A DNA stretch of 31,331 bases from Chara braunii. Taxonomy: Eukaryota > Streptophyta > Charophyceae > Charales > Characeae. This document shows positions 19,053 through 27,897 of the stretch, one piece after another. The translations under genes were made by a program, and so were the position numbers. Position 1 is the stretch's first letter. Every line of letters starts with the position of its first letter. The DNA lies in assembly GCA_003427395.1 (NCBI GenBank), contig BFEA01000017.1:4755336-4786666 (forward strand). The letters are read 5' to 3'. Under the pieces are notes generated by a model. That model saw only the letters and a program-made list of their open reading frames with translations, was not told the origin of the DNA and made no database searches.

Positions 19053-20200
19053 TAAATAGCGCCCGTACACAAGCCGCGACTTAAGGAAACGTACGGGCCA
19101 CTAAAGAAGCGCCCAAATTCATCCGACTAGAGATGTTTCAGCTCTATTTTTTTTTTGCCGCCGCCCGATAGCAGCTGGGCGAAGTACTGGTGGTTTAACT
19201 TTTAGTAGAATTGTTTCCTTATTAAATTTTCTGTTCCATGGGAATTATGGTGCCATGCATGAATCAGCATCATGATCATGGTTGCAATAACTACAGCCTT
19301 AGCTTAATAATATCCTTAAGGCCATCCCATAACCATTTCGTCGAAATGGATTTTTTTCCTTCTTTTGAATATATGAAAATGGACCCCCTGTGCAACCCCA
19401 AGAAATGCCAAAAACTTTTTTCTGAGGGTATGGAGTTTTCAGAACGCTCGACCCTCTCGAACGGACCTGGACGGCATTGAGGTGCAAAGGTACAGCCCAG
19501 AGGGTCCGGGCGTTTTTTTTCAAACTCCGCACCTCCAGAAGAGAATTTTGGCCATTTTGGGGGGCTGCACCAACTTCAAGCAGGTATCCCAATTTTGAAT
19601 TTTGGGCAATTTGTGAAAATATATATATAAATGTAAAAATATAAAATCCGCATTGTTGGCCAGCTGTCGATCCTCTGTGCATCTGTGCAATCCCATGAAT
19701 GAACCCAGGCTGATGCAAAGTTCTTTTTGTACGTGTGTGGCTTTCGGCAGGGTTTTCTAGGAACACATCTCATAAACAAAGCCATTCAGGCTAAAGAATA
19801 TTCGGTGGATCCTAAAGAATATATCCAAGTGGGAACTGGCTTTTTGACGGAGGTCATCATCACTTTCATCCTGGTGTTCGTGATTTGGGGCACGGCCGTG
19901 GACCCCCGCGGCCCGTCGGCCATCGCTCCGTTGATGATCGGGCTCACTATTCTTGCCAACCACCTGGTCGCTGTTCCAATCACGGGGGCATCCATGAACC
20001 CTGCGAGGTCCTTCGGAGCCGTCGTCTGGTCGGGCCAGTGGGCCGACCACTGGATCTACTGGATTGGCCCGCTGCTGGGGGCTGCCATTGCCGCCTTGTT
20101 CTACGAGTACGTCCTCCTTGCTCCTCCCCCTGCACCGGAACCACAAAGGAAGCGAGCTCTTGATGCCAATATCACCGACAAGGTTGCTGCTGGGGTCTAG
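18235..20200 (+). CDS. HIP: Aquaporin, Hybrid Intrinsic Protein-like (partial, 3' two exons)
   Basis: Membrane channel of the MIP/aquaporin family, predicted to pass water and possibly other small neutral solutes. Exons 18235-18497 and 19751-20200 join in frame (phase 0) across GT-AG borders and give about 236 residues ending at the TAG at 20198-20200. The upstream acceptor is the CAG at 18232-18234, splitting a codon after its first base. Both NPA boxes are present: SGGHINPAVTF (Asn codon 18359-18361) and GASMNPARSFG (Asn codon 19997-19999). Aligning the pore helices by counting back from these boxes gives an ar/R selectivity filter of His (18300-18302), His (19961-19963), Ala (19988-19990), Arg (20006-20008). 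TIPs usually have His then Ile, and PIPs Phe then His; H/H/A/R is what I recall for moss and lycophyte HIPs. The residues after the second NPA (S, A) and the later YW pair are water-channel type. The tail is Pro-rich then basic. Transmembrane helix 1 and the N-terminus lie in an exon I could not find. Aquaporin identity is near certain; the HIP assignment is less so. Confidence 0.88.
18534..18641. mobile_element. TA-flanked MITE, family 1, in aquaporin intron
   Basis: It runs from TACCGTCGTCCCCGAACATA to the matching inverted end GTTCGGGGGAAGACGGTA, 108 bp. Inner arms continue as CGCACCCT / AGGGTGCG. It begins 36 bases after the splice donor without disturbing it. The inner sequence is closest to the diverged copy at 9323-9424. 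Confidence 0.82.
18721..18847 (+). pseudogene. U2 snRNA retrocopy, 5' domain plus poly-A
   Basis: From TACCTTTCTCGGCCTTTTGG the sequence follows U2 snRNA through the branch-site recognition region (GTGTAGTATCTGTTCT) and the stem II region, where GTGGTCC pairs with GGGCCAC. It stops near the Sm-site position (ATTAAATTTTTAACC) and runs into about 23 As (18825-18847). The 3' half of U2 is missing. Truncation followed directly by an A-tail is the signature of LINE-mediated retroposition. Upstream, GTCTCACATGT (18691-18701) loosely resembles the plant snRNA upstream element, but it abuts the TTTAAA motif with none of the usual spacing, so I do not call a functional gene. Confidence 0.85.
18951..18987 (-). 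ncRNA. Hammerhead ribozyme core, stem I missing
   Basis: Read on the minus strand: CTGATGA (18987-18981), a 5-bp stem GTCGG/CCGAC closed by TGAAACT (18980-18964), GAAA (18963-18960), then ACAGTTTGT, which can form a 3-bp stem III (ACA/TGT), and the cleavage-type triplet GTC ending at 18951. All core nucleotides of the hammerhead consensus (CUGANGA, stem II, GAAA, NUH) are present with a very short stem III, as in type I hammerheads of Penelope-like and related retroelements. The 5' strand of stem I is not visible; an AT repeat starts about 10 bases upstream. It is therefore probably an inactive, truncated copy. It lies antisense to the aquaporin. Confidence 0.7.
18996..19060. repeat. (TA)n and (AAAT)n in the intron
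   Basis: TA dinucleotides to about 19041, then AAAT units. They truncate the 5' side of the hammerhead motif as read on the minus strand. Confidence 0.92.
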
Positions 20201-20258
20201 CATGTTCTTCCAGAATGTTCTTTCCTGTTTTGTCCCCCCCTCCCCTCCTCCTTCCCCC

Positions 20259-20296
20259 CTGTCTCTTATACACATCTAGATGTGTATAAGAGACAG
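20259..20296. other. Nextera mate-pair junction adapter (assembly artefact)
   Basis: This is a perfect 38-base palindrome: the 19-base Tn5 mosaic end CTGTCTCTTATACACATCT (20259-20277) directly followed by its reverse complement (20278-20296). Two mosaic ends back to back are the circularisation junction of Nextera mate-pair libraries, not a genomic feature. It starts 59 bases after the aquaporin stop codon. Sequence on the two sides may come from places kilobases apart or in another orientation, so the 3' UTR can only be followed to 20258. Confidence 0.97.
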
Positions 20297-20740
20297 CTCT
20301 TGTGCGGGTGTGTTTGCGTATGCATCTCATCATCTTCTTCTTTTTGCGAGTTCACCCAACCACAACTTGAGTGTCATGTGGGTAGCGGGCTGCTGCCCCC
20401 AAGAGAGTGTTATTTATATTAACTTAGTGCTCAGTATGGGGAACGTAGGCTAGCAAGTGGCTGCCCCTCAAGGACCATAATATCATTTATAGCTGATGCT
20501 TGTACTAGGCTTAACTCTCTAGCTGCAGGCCTATAATTAGCATCGTATTGCCTCTAACGTGCAATGTTCCGGACGTCGTGCTAAGTTATAAACTTAGAGT
20601 GGTTATTGTAGCTTGCACAAGTCCGTCGCCTCTTAACTTTACGCTCTGAGAAGAACTATCATCATGATCATCATGGTTATTACTTCTGGTATGGCTCTCG
20701 GTGTTAAGCGTACGGAAAAAAAGACATTTAAATTATTACT

Positions 20741-20805
20741 GAGTTACAGTCAGTAACAGTCAGTAACAGTCAGTAACAGTCAGTAAAAGTGAGTGACTGT
20801 AACTC
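20741..20805. repeat. 10-bp tandem repeat closed by inverted ends
   Basis: GAGTTACAGTCA (20741-20752), repeated CAGTAACAGT units, then TGACTGTAACTC (20794-20805). The two ends are exact inverted copies, so the array can fold into a stem-loop. Confidence 0.85.
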
Positions 20806-21076
20806 TAGTTAAGAGAAAGAATCTGATCACTAAGTTGAAGTTAAAAAGTTTGATGCCAAGAGTTTAATAACTAATCTCCTACCGGGCAGGATCAGATTTA
20901 GGAAGCCTAACTTAATAGAGGCTTCTGCAATTAAATGTTAGATCAGACAAGCACTCCGAGTCTTATTAGGTTAGTTGCCCCTCTGTTATACTATTAGTAT
21001 TTACCACTGTCTGATTATAGTTACTCTATTAGTTCCCCCCCGCCATTATACTATTAGACTTAAAGAACTTATAAAA

Positions 21077-21181
21077 GCTAACTTAGAACGTATTCCGGCA
21101 AGAAACTAGACTAAGTTCACTTAGAGCTAACTTAGAATGTATTCCTGCAAGCAAGAAACTAGACTAAGTTAACTTAGAGAC
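21077..21181. repeat. Two tandem copies of a ~49-bp AT-rich unit
   Basis: GCTAACTTAGAACGTATTCC at 21077 and GCTAACTTAGAATGTATTCC at 21126, each followed by GCAAG...AAACTAGACTAAGTT. Confidence 0.85.
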
Positions 21182-21263
21182 TTGCTAGATGTTAGAACAT
21201 AATTCTGCAAAGTAACGGAATTTCTGTACTGAACAGTTTAGGGTGGCCTGTCTAAGGGGGTAC

Positions 21264-21303
21264 ACTTATTGAGTGCCCACTTATTGAGTGCCCACTTATT
21301 GAG
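21264..21303. repeat. 15-bp tandem repeat, 2.6 copies
   Basis: ACTTATTGAGTGCCC at 21264, 21279 and, in part, 21294. Confidence 0.85.
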
Positions 21304-22685
21304 GCGCTGGTGATTGTAAGGAGCTGCTCGTGGAACGTATAAAGGTAGTTGCTTGCTAACCTCCGGAGCCTCACTAGAATTCTAGTGAGTTGAATTAGGA
21401 TGGGCCAATTCTAGTGCAGGGGCAGCTAGTTTACATGTGACTGAGGGGATTTTAGCTGATCTCTGTAACAATTTTGAAACCTCCACACTGTCCACAGTAA
21501 AAGTATCTCCGACGGCCCCCTGCAAACTGTTCATTTTTCTTGTCTAGTACAAGTATCAGGCCAGGATCTACAGTGCCGGGGCCCCCCGGTAGCGGTTCGG
21601 TTCGGTGGAAAAGGGTACCATAATTATTTTTCCCTCACAGCGGCACTGTAGATTTTGGGCTCGGGCAAAGGCCGCAACTTTTCGTTTGCCAAAAAATAGG
21701 TCCGGATGGAGTGGTGGTTTGGTTTAATATTGTACAAAGCTTTCCGTGTCCAACTCTTCCCTTTCGCTTACGTTGTAATTGGAGGGCTGAACTTGAAGAC
21801 ATGATGATGAGTGATACATCACAGAGAGCGTGGCACTGGCTGCCAGGCATCCGCACTGCTCTCTGTCCCCTCTGTCTCCCTCTCTCTCCTCTCCCTCTTC
21901 TCTTTTTTCTTCTCGCTCTCCTCGGCATCTTCTCTCTGTCTCTCTCCTCCCCTCCCCCCCCCCCCCTCCCCCCCCTCGCTCTCTGTGCTCGCCTTGCTCT
22001 TTTCTTCCTCTTGAACGGAGGTTGTTTATTACATGAACTAGCCCAAAAAAGACAAGTGACCCCACTGCAGCTCGGTGGCGGCATGGCATGATGGAGTACG
22101 TCAGAACTCTGTCTGTCAGCCTGTCCGTCCGTCATGAGCTGTCTGTCTGCATGTGGCCACCATGCAGGCAGGAAAGCATGATCATGCGATCCTGTACCTG
22201 GTCGCTCTCCATTTGAACTTGAAGCGTGCCGGCATGACTTCCTTCGTGATGGCACGCTAGATGCATTGCATGTGACCTAGGGGCTCCATAAGACACCACA
22301 AAATATAATCTAAAAATATGGACAAGTGGGACAGTAAATCAGGAGGAAAGGGGAGAGCAAAAGATATCATGGAAGGAAGGTGCAGATGCAGCTCAGGGGA
22401 GCGGCTGCGGCGGCGGACTTGGTGCTCATCATCTCACTGAGAAGGCAAGATGAAAATGTGGCGGGTGCATCTGGCCATCTTACAGCAGCCTGAGGATGTT
22501 CGTTCTCATTTTGCACACTTCGAGAGTGGTGTGGCAATGCCCATCATCTCATTGAGAGTGGTGTGTCTTAAAGAAAGATCCCTGCAGTGTGTTTGTAGCA
22601 TGATTGCCCGCTGTCTTATGGCCAGCTTTCAGTCTGTCAGTGGGCCAGAGGAGAGGGGGGCGGGGGGGGTTCAGTTAGACCATAA

Positions 22686-22851
22686 GGGCCTGGCCACACC
22701 ACTGTCGAAATGAAAACAGAAGGAATGCATCTGCCGCAGAAAGTGGTAAGATGCATCCATTGCTATTCATAGTAATGGATGCATCTTGTCCTCCTCCGCG
22801 GGAAGGTGCATTCGTTCGTTTTTCATTTCGACGGTGTTGTGGCGAGGCCCT
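22686..22851. mobile_element. Foldback element with long near-complete hairpin
   Basis: GGGCCTGGCCACACCACTGT at the left pairs with ACGGTGTTGTGGCGAGGCCC at the right. CGAAATGAAAA / TTTTCATTTCG and AAGATGCATCCATT / AATGGATGCATCTT continue the stem to a loop near 22765-22785. A single transcript would fold into one ~165-nt hairpin, a form that can feed small-RNA processing in plants; that role is an inference. Confidence 0.68.
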
Positions 22852-23154
22852 CACAGTCTTCCCTTTTTGGGCTTATTGAGGCCAAACTTTAAGTGGCTGG
22901 TACTACCGCAAGTACATCCATTGCCCCACAGCTGCAGGCCGTCCAGTACGTTCAGCGTGCGGACTGCAGAGGTGTGGCATACCGCTGCATTCTGGATTGT
23001 AATCAATGCGTGAGGCTTCACATGTCACAGTGAACTCATTCTGTAGACAGTGTCATGCAGTAGACTAAGTGGTCTCAGAACAAATGTTATATTATAGCTT
23101 CAGGTGTACTAGATAACGAATAAATCCCTCTGGAATTGTCTTGCAGTGTGCTCC

Positions 23155-23290
23155 CACCTCTCTCCTCCTCCTCTTCCTCCTCCTCCTCCTCCTCCTCGTC
23201 CTCCTCCTCCTCCGACTCCTCCGACTCCTCAGACTCCTCCTCCGGCTCGTCCTCCAACTCCTCCGACTCCTCTGACTCCTACGACTCCTT
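23155..23290. repeat. TCC-triplet repeat
   Basis: CTCCTCCTC units with CGACTC variants. They give Pro- or Arg/Ser-rich open frames on both strands and no domain. Confidence 0.88.
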
Positions 23291-23972
23291 GGCTGCTTCT
23301 TTATAATTGCTCCCTTAGTATTATCAGCAAACCAAATCATTAGGTGGGAGTATAGCAGTCGACTCCAGATCAAGGGTGTCTGAGAGTGGATCGCACATCA
23401 GGACTACTGCCTATTAATCTTTCCGATGTATTCAAAAATTGTCAGACGGACGGCAGAACTGTTGCAACAGTTGCTGTTATTATACATAATGTATTGCTGG
23501 TCATGACAAATTAAATGTGCAGATAGTAGACTGAGATAGTCCTCTCAGGATGTCACACAAGTCAGTGGCAGGCTGGCAGTGGGATGTCATGTTGACACTG
23601 CAGACTTCTTGCGATTGGAGGCGACAGACTATCGAGAATGCAACCGGTGAAGACTACTTATTAGGAATGAGAGGGACAACCTAGAACTGATGAAACTGCC
23701 AGTTGGAGGAAGTGGAACGAGTTCAAGAGGATGGCCAGAGTCACACTGCAAGCTTGGAGGAAGCGCACTGGACGTTTCCACCTGCTGCCCGTGTGAATAC
23801 GTCTACACCATAGTTGTGTCCCTTTAGTGAAGGTGTTTATCTCGCCTGCTAGCATCCAAGTGCCCTAAGTTATTCAAGATGGACTGTGTCATGCACTGCG
23901 CGATGACACCTTTCAGCAGATGATATCATATGTGGCAAGTGTGTATGTGTGCAGGTGTGCATTATTGTGTGT

Positions 23973-23975
<3 letters not shown>

Positions 23976-24050
<75 letters not shown>
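23976..24050. repeat. (GT)n microsatellite
   Basis: About 37 GT units. Confidence 0.95.
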
Positions 24051-24051
<1 letters not shown>

Positions 24052-24731
24052 TGCATACCCAGTATAAGTCCGAGGCAATGCAAACTTTTGAAGTCCAAAG
24101 ATCACCAAAATGAGGAAGAGGTACAGTGTGACAAAGTGGAAGACTGACAACAGATAGGACTGACCTGACAATGCAGCAAAATGACAATGTGGCTCAGATC
24201 CGATCTCAAGCCAGCAGGGGATGACTTCCCCAACTCCGTTAATATCCATGTAGAATCAAAGCGAGTGCAAGGTCGGCAATCTTCATGTCGTTAAGCGCAA
24301 AGTGCACATGCACGCACCTGCGTGCCCTGAAAGGCACACTTGCACACATGAATAAGGGGCCACTGGCAGGCAAGAAACCATACTCGCCAACTTGCATATT
24401 GCTCGTCTGCATTAATCCCATGCTCTAGCAGAGCCTGCTAGGTACCCCCACGTACTTCGTGGTACACCCCTCTTCAGATGTCATTTACCGGACTCTCTGC
24501 AATAAAGGGCATATTAACCAGTTACTCCCTACTCAGTCTCTGTCCCCATTGACAGCACAGGAGATATTTGCTATAATTGCACATTGGCATAGAGTCATAG
24601 ACAGATGTCATTGACTGGACTATGCCTGAACTTAAGGTTCGTGCACACGTCTAGATACAATGACTGGATAATGCCCTAAGGTTCATGCAACACAGAAGGC
24701 TATTATAATTTATAATAGAAAAACAGAGAAC

Positions 24732-24811
24732 TCAGGGGTGATGAGCGGCCGTTTCGTGAACTTATATCACTCTTTCACCGACACATGAGGAGCCTCAGGA
24801 TGAACCCCTGA
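24732..24811 (-). ncRNA. Degenerate hammerhead ribozyme relative
   Basis: On the minus strand it shares TCGGTGAAA, CGAAAC and a same-length 3' arm with the 18951-18987 core (GAAAC-N5-CTC-ATCACCCC against GAAAC-N5-GTC-ACAGCCCC). Here stem I is present: TCAGGGGT (24811-24804) pairs with ACCCCTGA (24739-24732), 8 bp. The core is damaged: CTCATGT replaces CTGATGA, and the stem II region is lengthened, with GTGAA/TTCAC as a possible replacement stem. It supports a dispersed type I hammerhead family but should not cleave. Confidence 0.5.
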
Positions 24812-24866
24812 TGGTTTGCAGAATCTCCTGACGATGCATTGATGTCATAAGTTCTCATAACCTGCT

Positions 24867-24943
24867 TAAAAAAAAAAANAAAAAAAAAAAAAAAAAAAAC
24901 GTACTATCATGTTGTAAAGAGAGAAAAAAAAAAAAAAAAAAAA
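24867..24943. repeat. Two poly-A tracts, one with N
   Basis: 24867-24899 (N at 24879) and about 24925-24943, 56 bases or more downstream of the second hammerhead relative. Confidence 0.9.
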
Positions 24944-25050
24944 GTAGCGAAAGTGTGCAGTGCGGCATGGAGAACACAACGTATAGCGAGGCATAGCAGG
25001 TGGGTGGCGAGCGCACAGCAACACAGCGAGGCACACAGCACGGTATGCCC

Positions 25051-25171
25051 TGAGTCTTTTCCGTCGGGAATAGAATGCCCGGTCAGTATAGTAGCTTGTA
25101 TATAGACTGAAAGTGGCCCCAAATACAGCCATAATGACTGGGCGTTCTAGTATCTGGGTGAAGATGAGGAT
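25051..25171. mobile_element. MITE, family 1, diverged copy
   Basis: The arms GAATAGAATGCCCGGTCAGT and ATGACTGGGCGTTCTAGTAT are inverted, with the family centre TAGACTGAAAG between them. The outer ends are worn. Confidence 0.65.
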
Positions 25172-25330
25172 AGTCAGAATACGGCAAGACAAGTGGGCGG
25201 GCGGGAGGGCACAAAGATGGTCACACAACAATGAAGTATGCACCAGGCACACCTAGGCAGCACAAACCAAGGCAAGTGAGTGTGTACTAGGTGGATGGAT
25301 GGGTAGGCCAGCACACAAGCCTTCAACACT

Positions 25331-25422
25331 GGGACCTGCTTAAGGAGGGCGCTCTTATCACCTCGCTAAGCAGGACTCCTGGAATGTGATGTTTGAAAAA
25401 AAAAAAAAAAAAAAAAAAAAAA
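25331..25422 (+). mobile_element. Tiny A-tailed retroposon, second copy
   Basis: The body has CCTGCTTA, GCTCTTATCACCTC (25351-25364) and TAAGCAGG, so an outer stem CCTGCTTA/TAAGCAGG can form. It then runs to a pure A-tail at 25396-25422. It matches the 1430-1528 copy in motif, spacing and tail position. No clear target duplication was seen. Confidence 0.68.
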
Positions 25423-26554
25423 CTGTTAGACAACAAGGCAGGGAGGAAGGCAAGCAGGGCTCCATATCCGGCAAGTAGAGAGAATACAACAATTCACGCA
25501 CCGCCAGGAAGGCAAACAGGGCCAACACAGCAAGGCTCCGTATCTGTTGTGGGTAGTGTCAGTCTGGTTCCTTCTTCACCGGCAAGTCAAGAGAATACAA
25601 CAATTTACGCACAGTGTCATACGCTTCTTTCCGTCTGGCCGAAGGAACCCTGAGCCCCATTGATTGCCCCAAATAATGGAGGATTGACTGTCAGATCATG
25701 GCCTTTTCCCTGTAATTCCTCTCAGGCTCTCTCGTAGTGAGTGAACCTCTCAGATATTGGACAGGGATGCAAGAAAACCAGAGAACACAAACTGCAACTG
25801 AATTCCCTTCCCTGCCCCCTGCCCGGTCGTGGGTAGGCGTCTCCTTAAGTTTGATCTTGTGGCAGAACTATGTTGCTTTTCTGAGGTCTTGTGGTTCTGA
25901 TGGTGAGTACCACTTGGTCCCTGGGTCCGAGCAGAGTTGTGCCAGTCCTTCCACCGGGCGATAAAGTCCTTGAATGTCTGCTATCTTTCCTCCGGCCAGC
26001 CAGGTTCGCGTAAAATTTTGCCCCAAGTTCTTGCTCCTTGTCCAGATTGTTTTCTGCAATTCAATTTGGATCTTGACTTTTCTCCACTGACGTAGTAGAA
26101 TCTCCGCCTCCATTAGTGATTTACTTGTCGCCCATCCCTTCTTACGCGGATTACATGAGTTCTCCAGTGTTCTGCTGCAGCCTCTTTCCTTCCATATTAC
26201 CCAGAGCAGAGTGTCGCCTTACGCATTTGTCCGAAGTTCCAGACCAGATGCGTTCCGTAAATTTTGCCAGAGTGAGTAGGGGCGTTAGTTGATAAGAGTA
26301 ATATTTGGATTGTGTGTTCCGGCAAGGACGAGGACGAGGACAAATGATGGTCCCATAGGACGGATGCTCTAGCCCAATTATAGTCTGTTGCCTTCTTACA
26401 TCTGATCAGGCAGTGTATGAAGTCTTCCTGTTCCTTGTCTGAGCATTACGAATGACAGATTTGTGCTGTTTGGGTCATTTTTCCTTCTTCTTCTTCTGAT
26501 GTGTAGCCAGTTGTTCCCTGGCAGTGCCGCGTAGGCAATGAGCCATGATAGGAG

Positions 26555-26603
26555 ACTTGTGATTTTAACTACTTGTGATTTTAACTACTTGGTGATTTTA
26601 ACT
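26555..26603. repeat. Three copies of ACTTGTGATTTTAACT
   Basis: Near-identical 16-18-base units in direct succession inside the minus-strand LINE remnant. Confidence 0.8.
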
Positions 26604-26819
26604 GGGCGAATCGATCTGTACTTTTGCCACCGTGGCGGTAAACTTGGTGATTTGGTCCGCTTTGGAGCCTATTCATTTGAGCCCGTCTGTGTTTGATTAC
26701 AGGCTGAGCCCCTCAGGGTCCTTTGTCCTCAGCAGTATAGTGTAGCCCATTCTGACCGTGTAGTCTGTTACGTGAGTGGGAATTTTGCCGAGTTCTGTCT
26801 GTTCTTGGCAGAGGGCCAG

Positions 26820-27180
26820 GCCCATTCATGTGGGTCGAATTGCAACGCTTGGATTGCAGTGTCCATTTGAAAGATTTTCTTAGGCCAGAGGCCCAAGACT
26901 CTGACATTCCGGAGCATGAATGTGTTGAGCACTGACCATTATGGGTCTGTGTTATTGATGTGGAGGGGGAGATGAGAGGGTCAGGCCCATTCATGTGGGT
27001 CGAGCTGGAGTTGCAGCTCGACCCACATGAATGGGCCTGACCCTCTCATCTCCCCCTCCACATCTCCATTTGAAATATTGTCTTAGGCCAGAGGCCCAAG
27101 GCTCTGACATTCCGGAGCGTGAATGTGTTGAGCACTGACCAATGTGGGTCTGTGTTATGGATGTGGAGGGGGAGATGATG
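26820..27180. repeat. Tandem duplication containing a long perfect palindrome
   Basis: Two copies share TCCATTTGAAA, CTTAGGCCAGAGGCCCAAG, CTCTGACATTCCGGAGC, GAATGTGTTGAGCACTGACC and GATGTGGAGGGGGAGATGA (first copy about 26862-26976, second about 27066-27176). Between them, 26957-27064 is a perfect inverted repeat with 51-base arms and a 6-base loop (27008-27013). The duplication lies in the decayed minus-strand LINE. Confidence 0.85.
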
Positions 27181-27788
27181 GGGTTGGCTAGGTTCACCGG
27201 GAACGAGGTAAATGTGCAAAGGAGGTCTAGTCCTAGCGATCTATGGGAGAAGTGGTAGACTTGGTTCAAAATGCTCCATTCTCCTGACTCTCATGTGAAA
27301 TCTTCTTTTAGTAGGTCCTCCCAACTGTCCGGGGTGATATTAATTACTGTTTGAAGGTTTTCGCCGCGATGGTGACAGCCTTTTAAGTTTTAAGTGACTC
27401 ATAAGAGTTTGTCCATCGATCCAGTGTCTCTTGTCTTCATCGCATATGTGACTTACCTGCCATACGCCATGTCTCACCCATGAGAGTGACAGTGGATGGA
27501 TGGTCCCCAGATTCCCTCACGCATGAATTCCTAAAAAGGGGCTGGCGTAGGACTTCTTCTTTAGATTTGGGTTTCTTTACTTTTTTCCGGCACGATTTCT
27601 CTCCATATGTAAAGTAGAGCAGTCCAGTGGGTAGTAGGGAGTCGTGTTTCATTCTGCGGAGTGCTGAGTGATCGCTTTTTGCGGCCGGTTTTGGGGCAGC
27701 TCCATTCTTTATTCATAACCCAGAACAGGCCAGACATGTTGGTCGGTCTTTGGATATGGGCTATTAGAGATCTTATGCTGTATAGCGC

Positions 27789-27897
27789 TACTGTCTTCAC
27801 CCGAATAGAACGCCCTGTCCTTATAGCCGTATTCGGTCCAACTTGCAGCCTACATACAGCGATAATGACCGGGCGTTCTATTCAGGCGAAGATGGTA
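27789..27897. mobile_element. TA-flanked MITE, family 1, in minus-strand LINE
   Basis: TACTGTCTTCACCCGAATAG at the left and CTATTCAGGCGAAGATGGTA at the right form the inverted ends. The next inner bases (AACGCCC / GGGCGTT) also pair. It is 109 bp and interrupts the LINE remnant. Confidence 0.8.

Larger units (their letters stand above)
18709..19198. mobile_element. TTAA-flanked MITE copy enlarged by two insertions
   Basis: The left end is TTAAACCACCTGTACC (18709) and the right end GAAGTACTGGTGGTTTAA (to 19198). The right part (about 19062-19198), read on the minus strand, matches the compact 158-bp copy at 5709-5866: the shared blocks CTAGTCGGATGAATTTGGGC and TGGCCCGTACGTTTCC occur in the same order. 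The extra length (about 330 bases) is the U2 retrocopy with its A-tail, plus an AT-repeat-bounded segment with a hammerhead core. Between the two inserts, GTTGTGCCCGTCCC appears to be leftover MITE sequence. ACGGGC(A/G)C occurs on both sides of the hammerhead segment and may be its target duplication. The left end is supported only by about 16 bases. Confidence 0.65.
18498..19750 (+). other. Aquaporin intron loaded with nested mobile elements
   Basis: The donor is GAG|GTAAGG and the acceptor TTCGGCAG|GG. It separates the loop after the third helix (...ISPNASE) from GFLGTHLINKA.... Within it are a 108-bp MITE (18534-18641), a TTAA-bounded element (18709-19198) with a U2 retrocopy and a hammerhead motif inside it, and about 550 bases (19199-19750) with no recognised feature. 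The splice sites are intact, so the insertions need not inactivate the gene. Confidence 0.85.
20297..22685. other. No gene recognised downstream of the junction artefact
   Basis: AT-rich with several short tandem repeats to 21303, a perfect 20-base palindrome CTCACTAGAATTCTAGTGAG at 21370-21389, and a pyrimidine tract (CT/C-rich) at 21860-21990 that creates long spurious frames on both strands. Its physical link to the aquaporin is unproven. Confidence 0.5.
22852..25050. other. No gene recognised
   Basis: Apart from the TCC and GT repeats, the hammerhead relative and A-tracts, open frames here are short and without motifs. Confidence 0.45.

Noticed and set aside
19757-20275. 172-residue minus-strand protein starting MCIRDR
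   Set aside because: It starts within the adapter sequence and otherwise is the antisense shadow of the aquaporin exon.
21635-22255. 206-residue minus-strand protein
   Set aside because: Its central part is a polypurine/polypyrimidine tract; frames are open on both strands and no domain is seen.
23092-23373. Arg-rich or Pro-rich protein
   Set aside because: Produced by the TCC triplet repeat, with frames open on both strands for the same reason.
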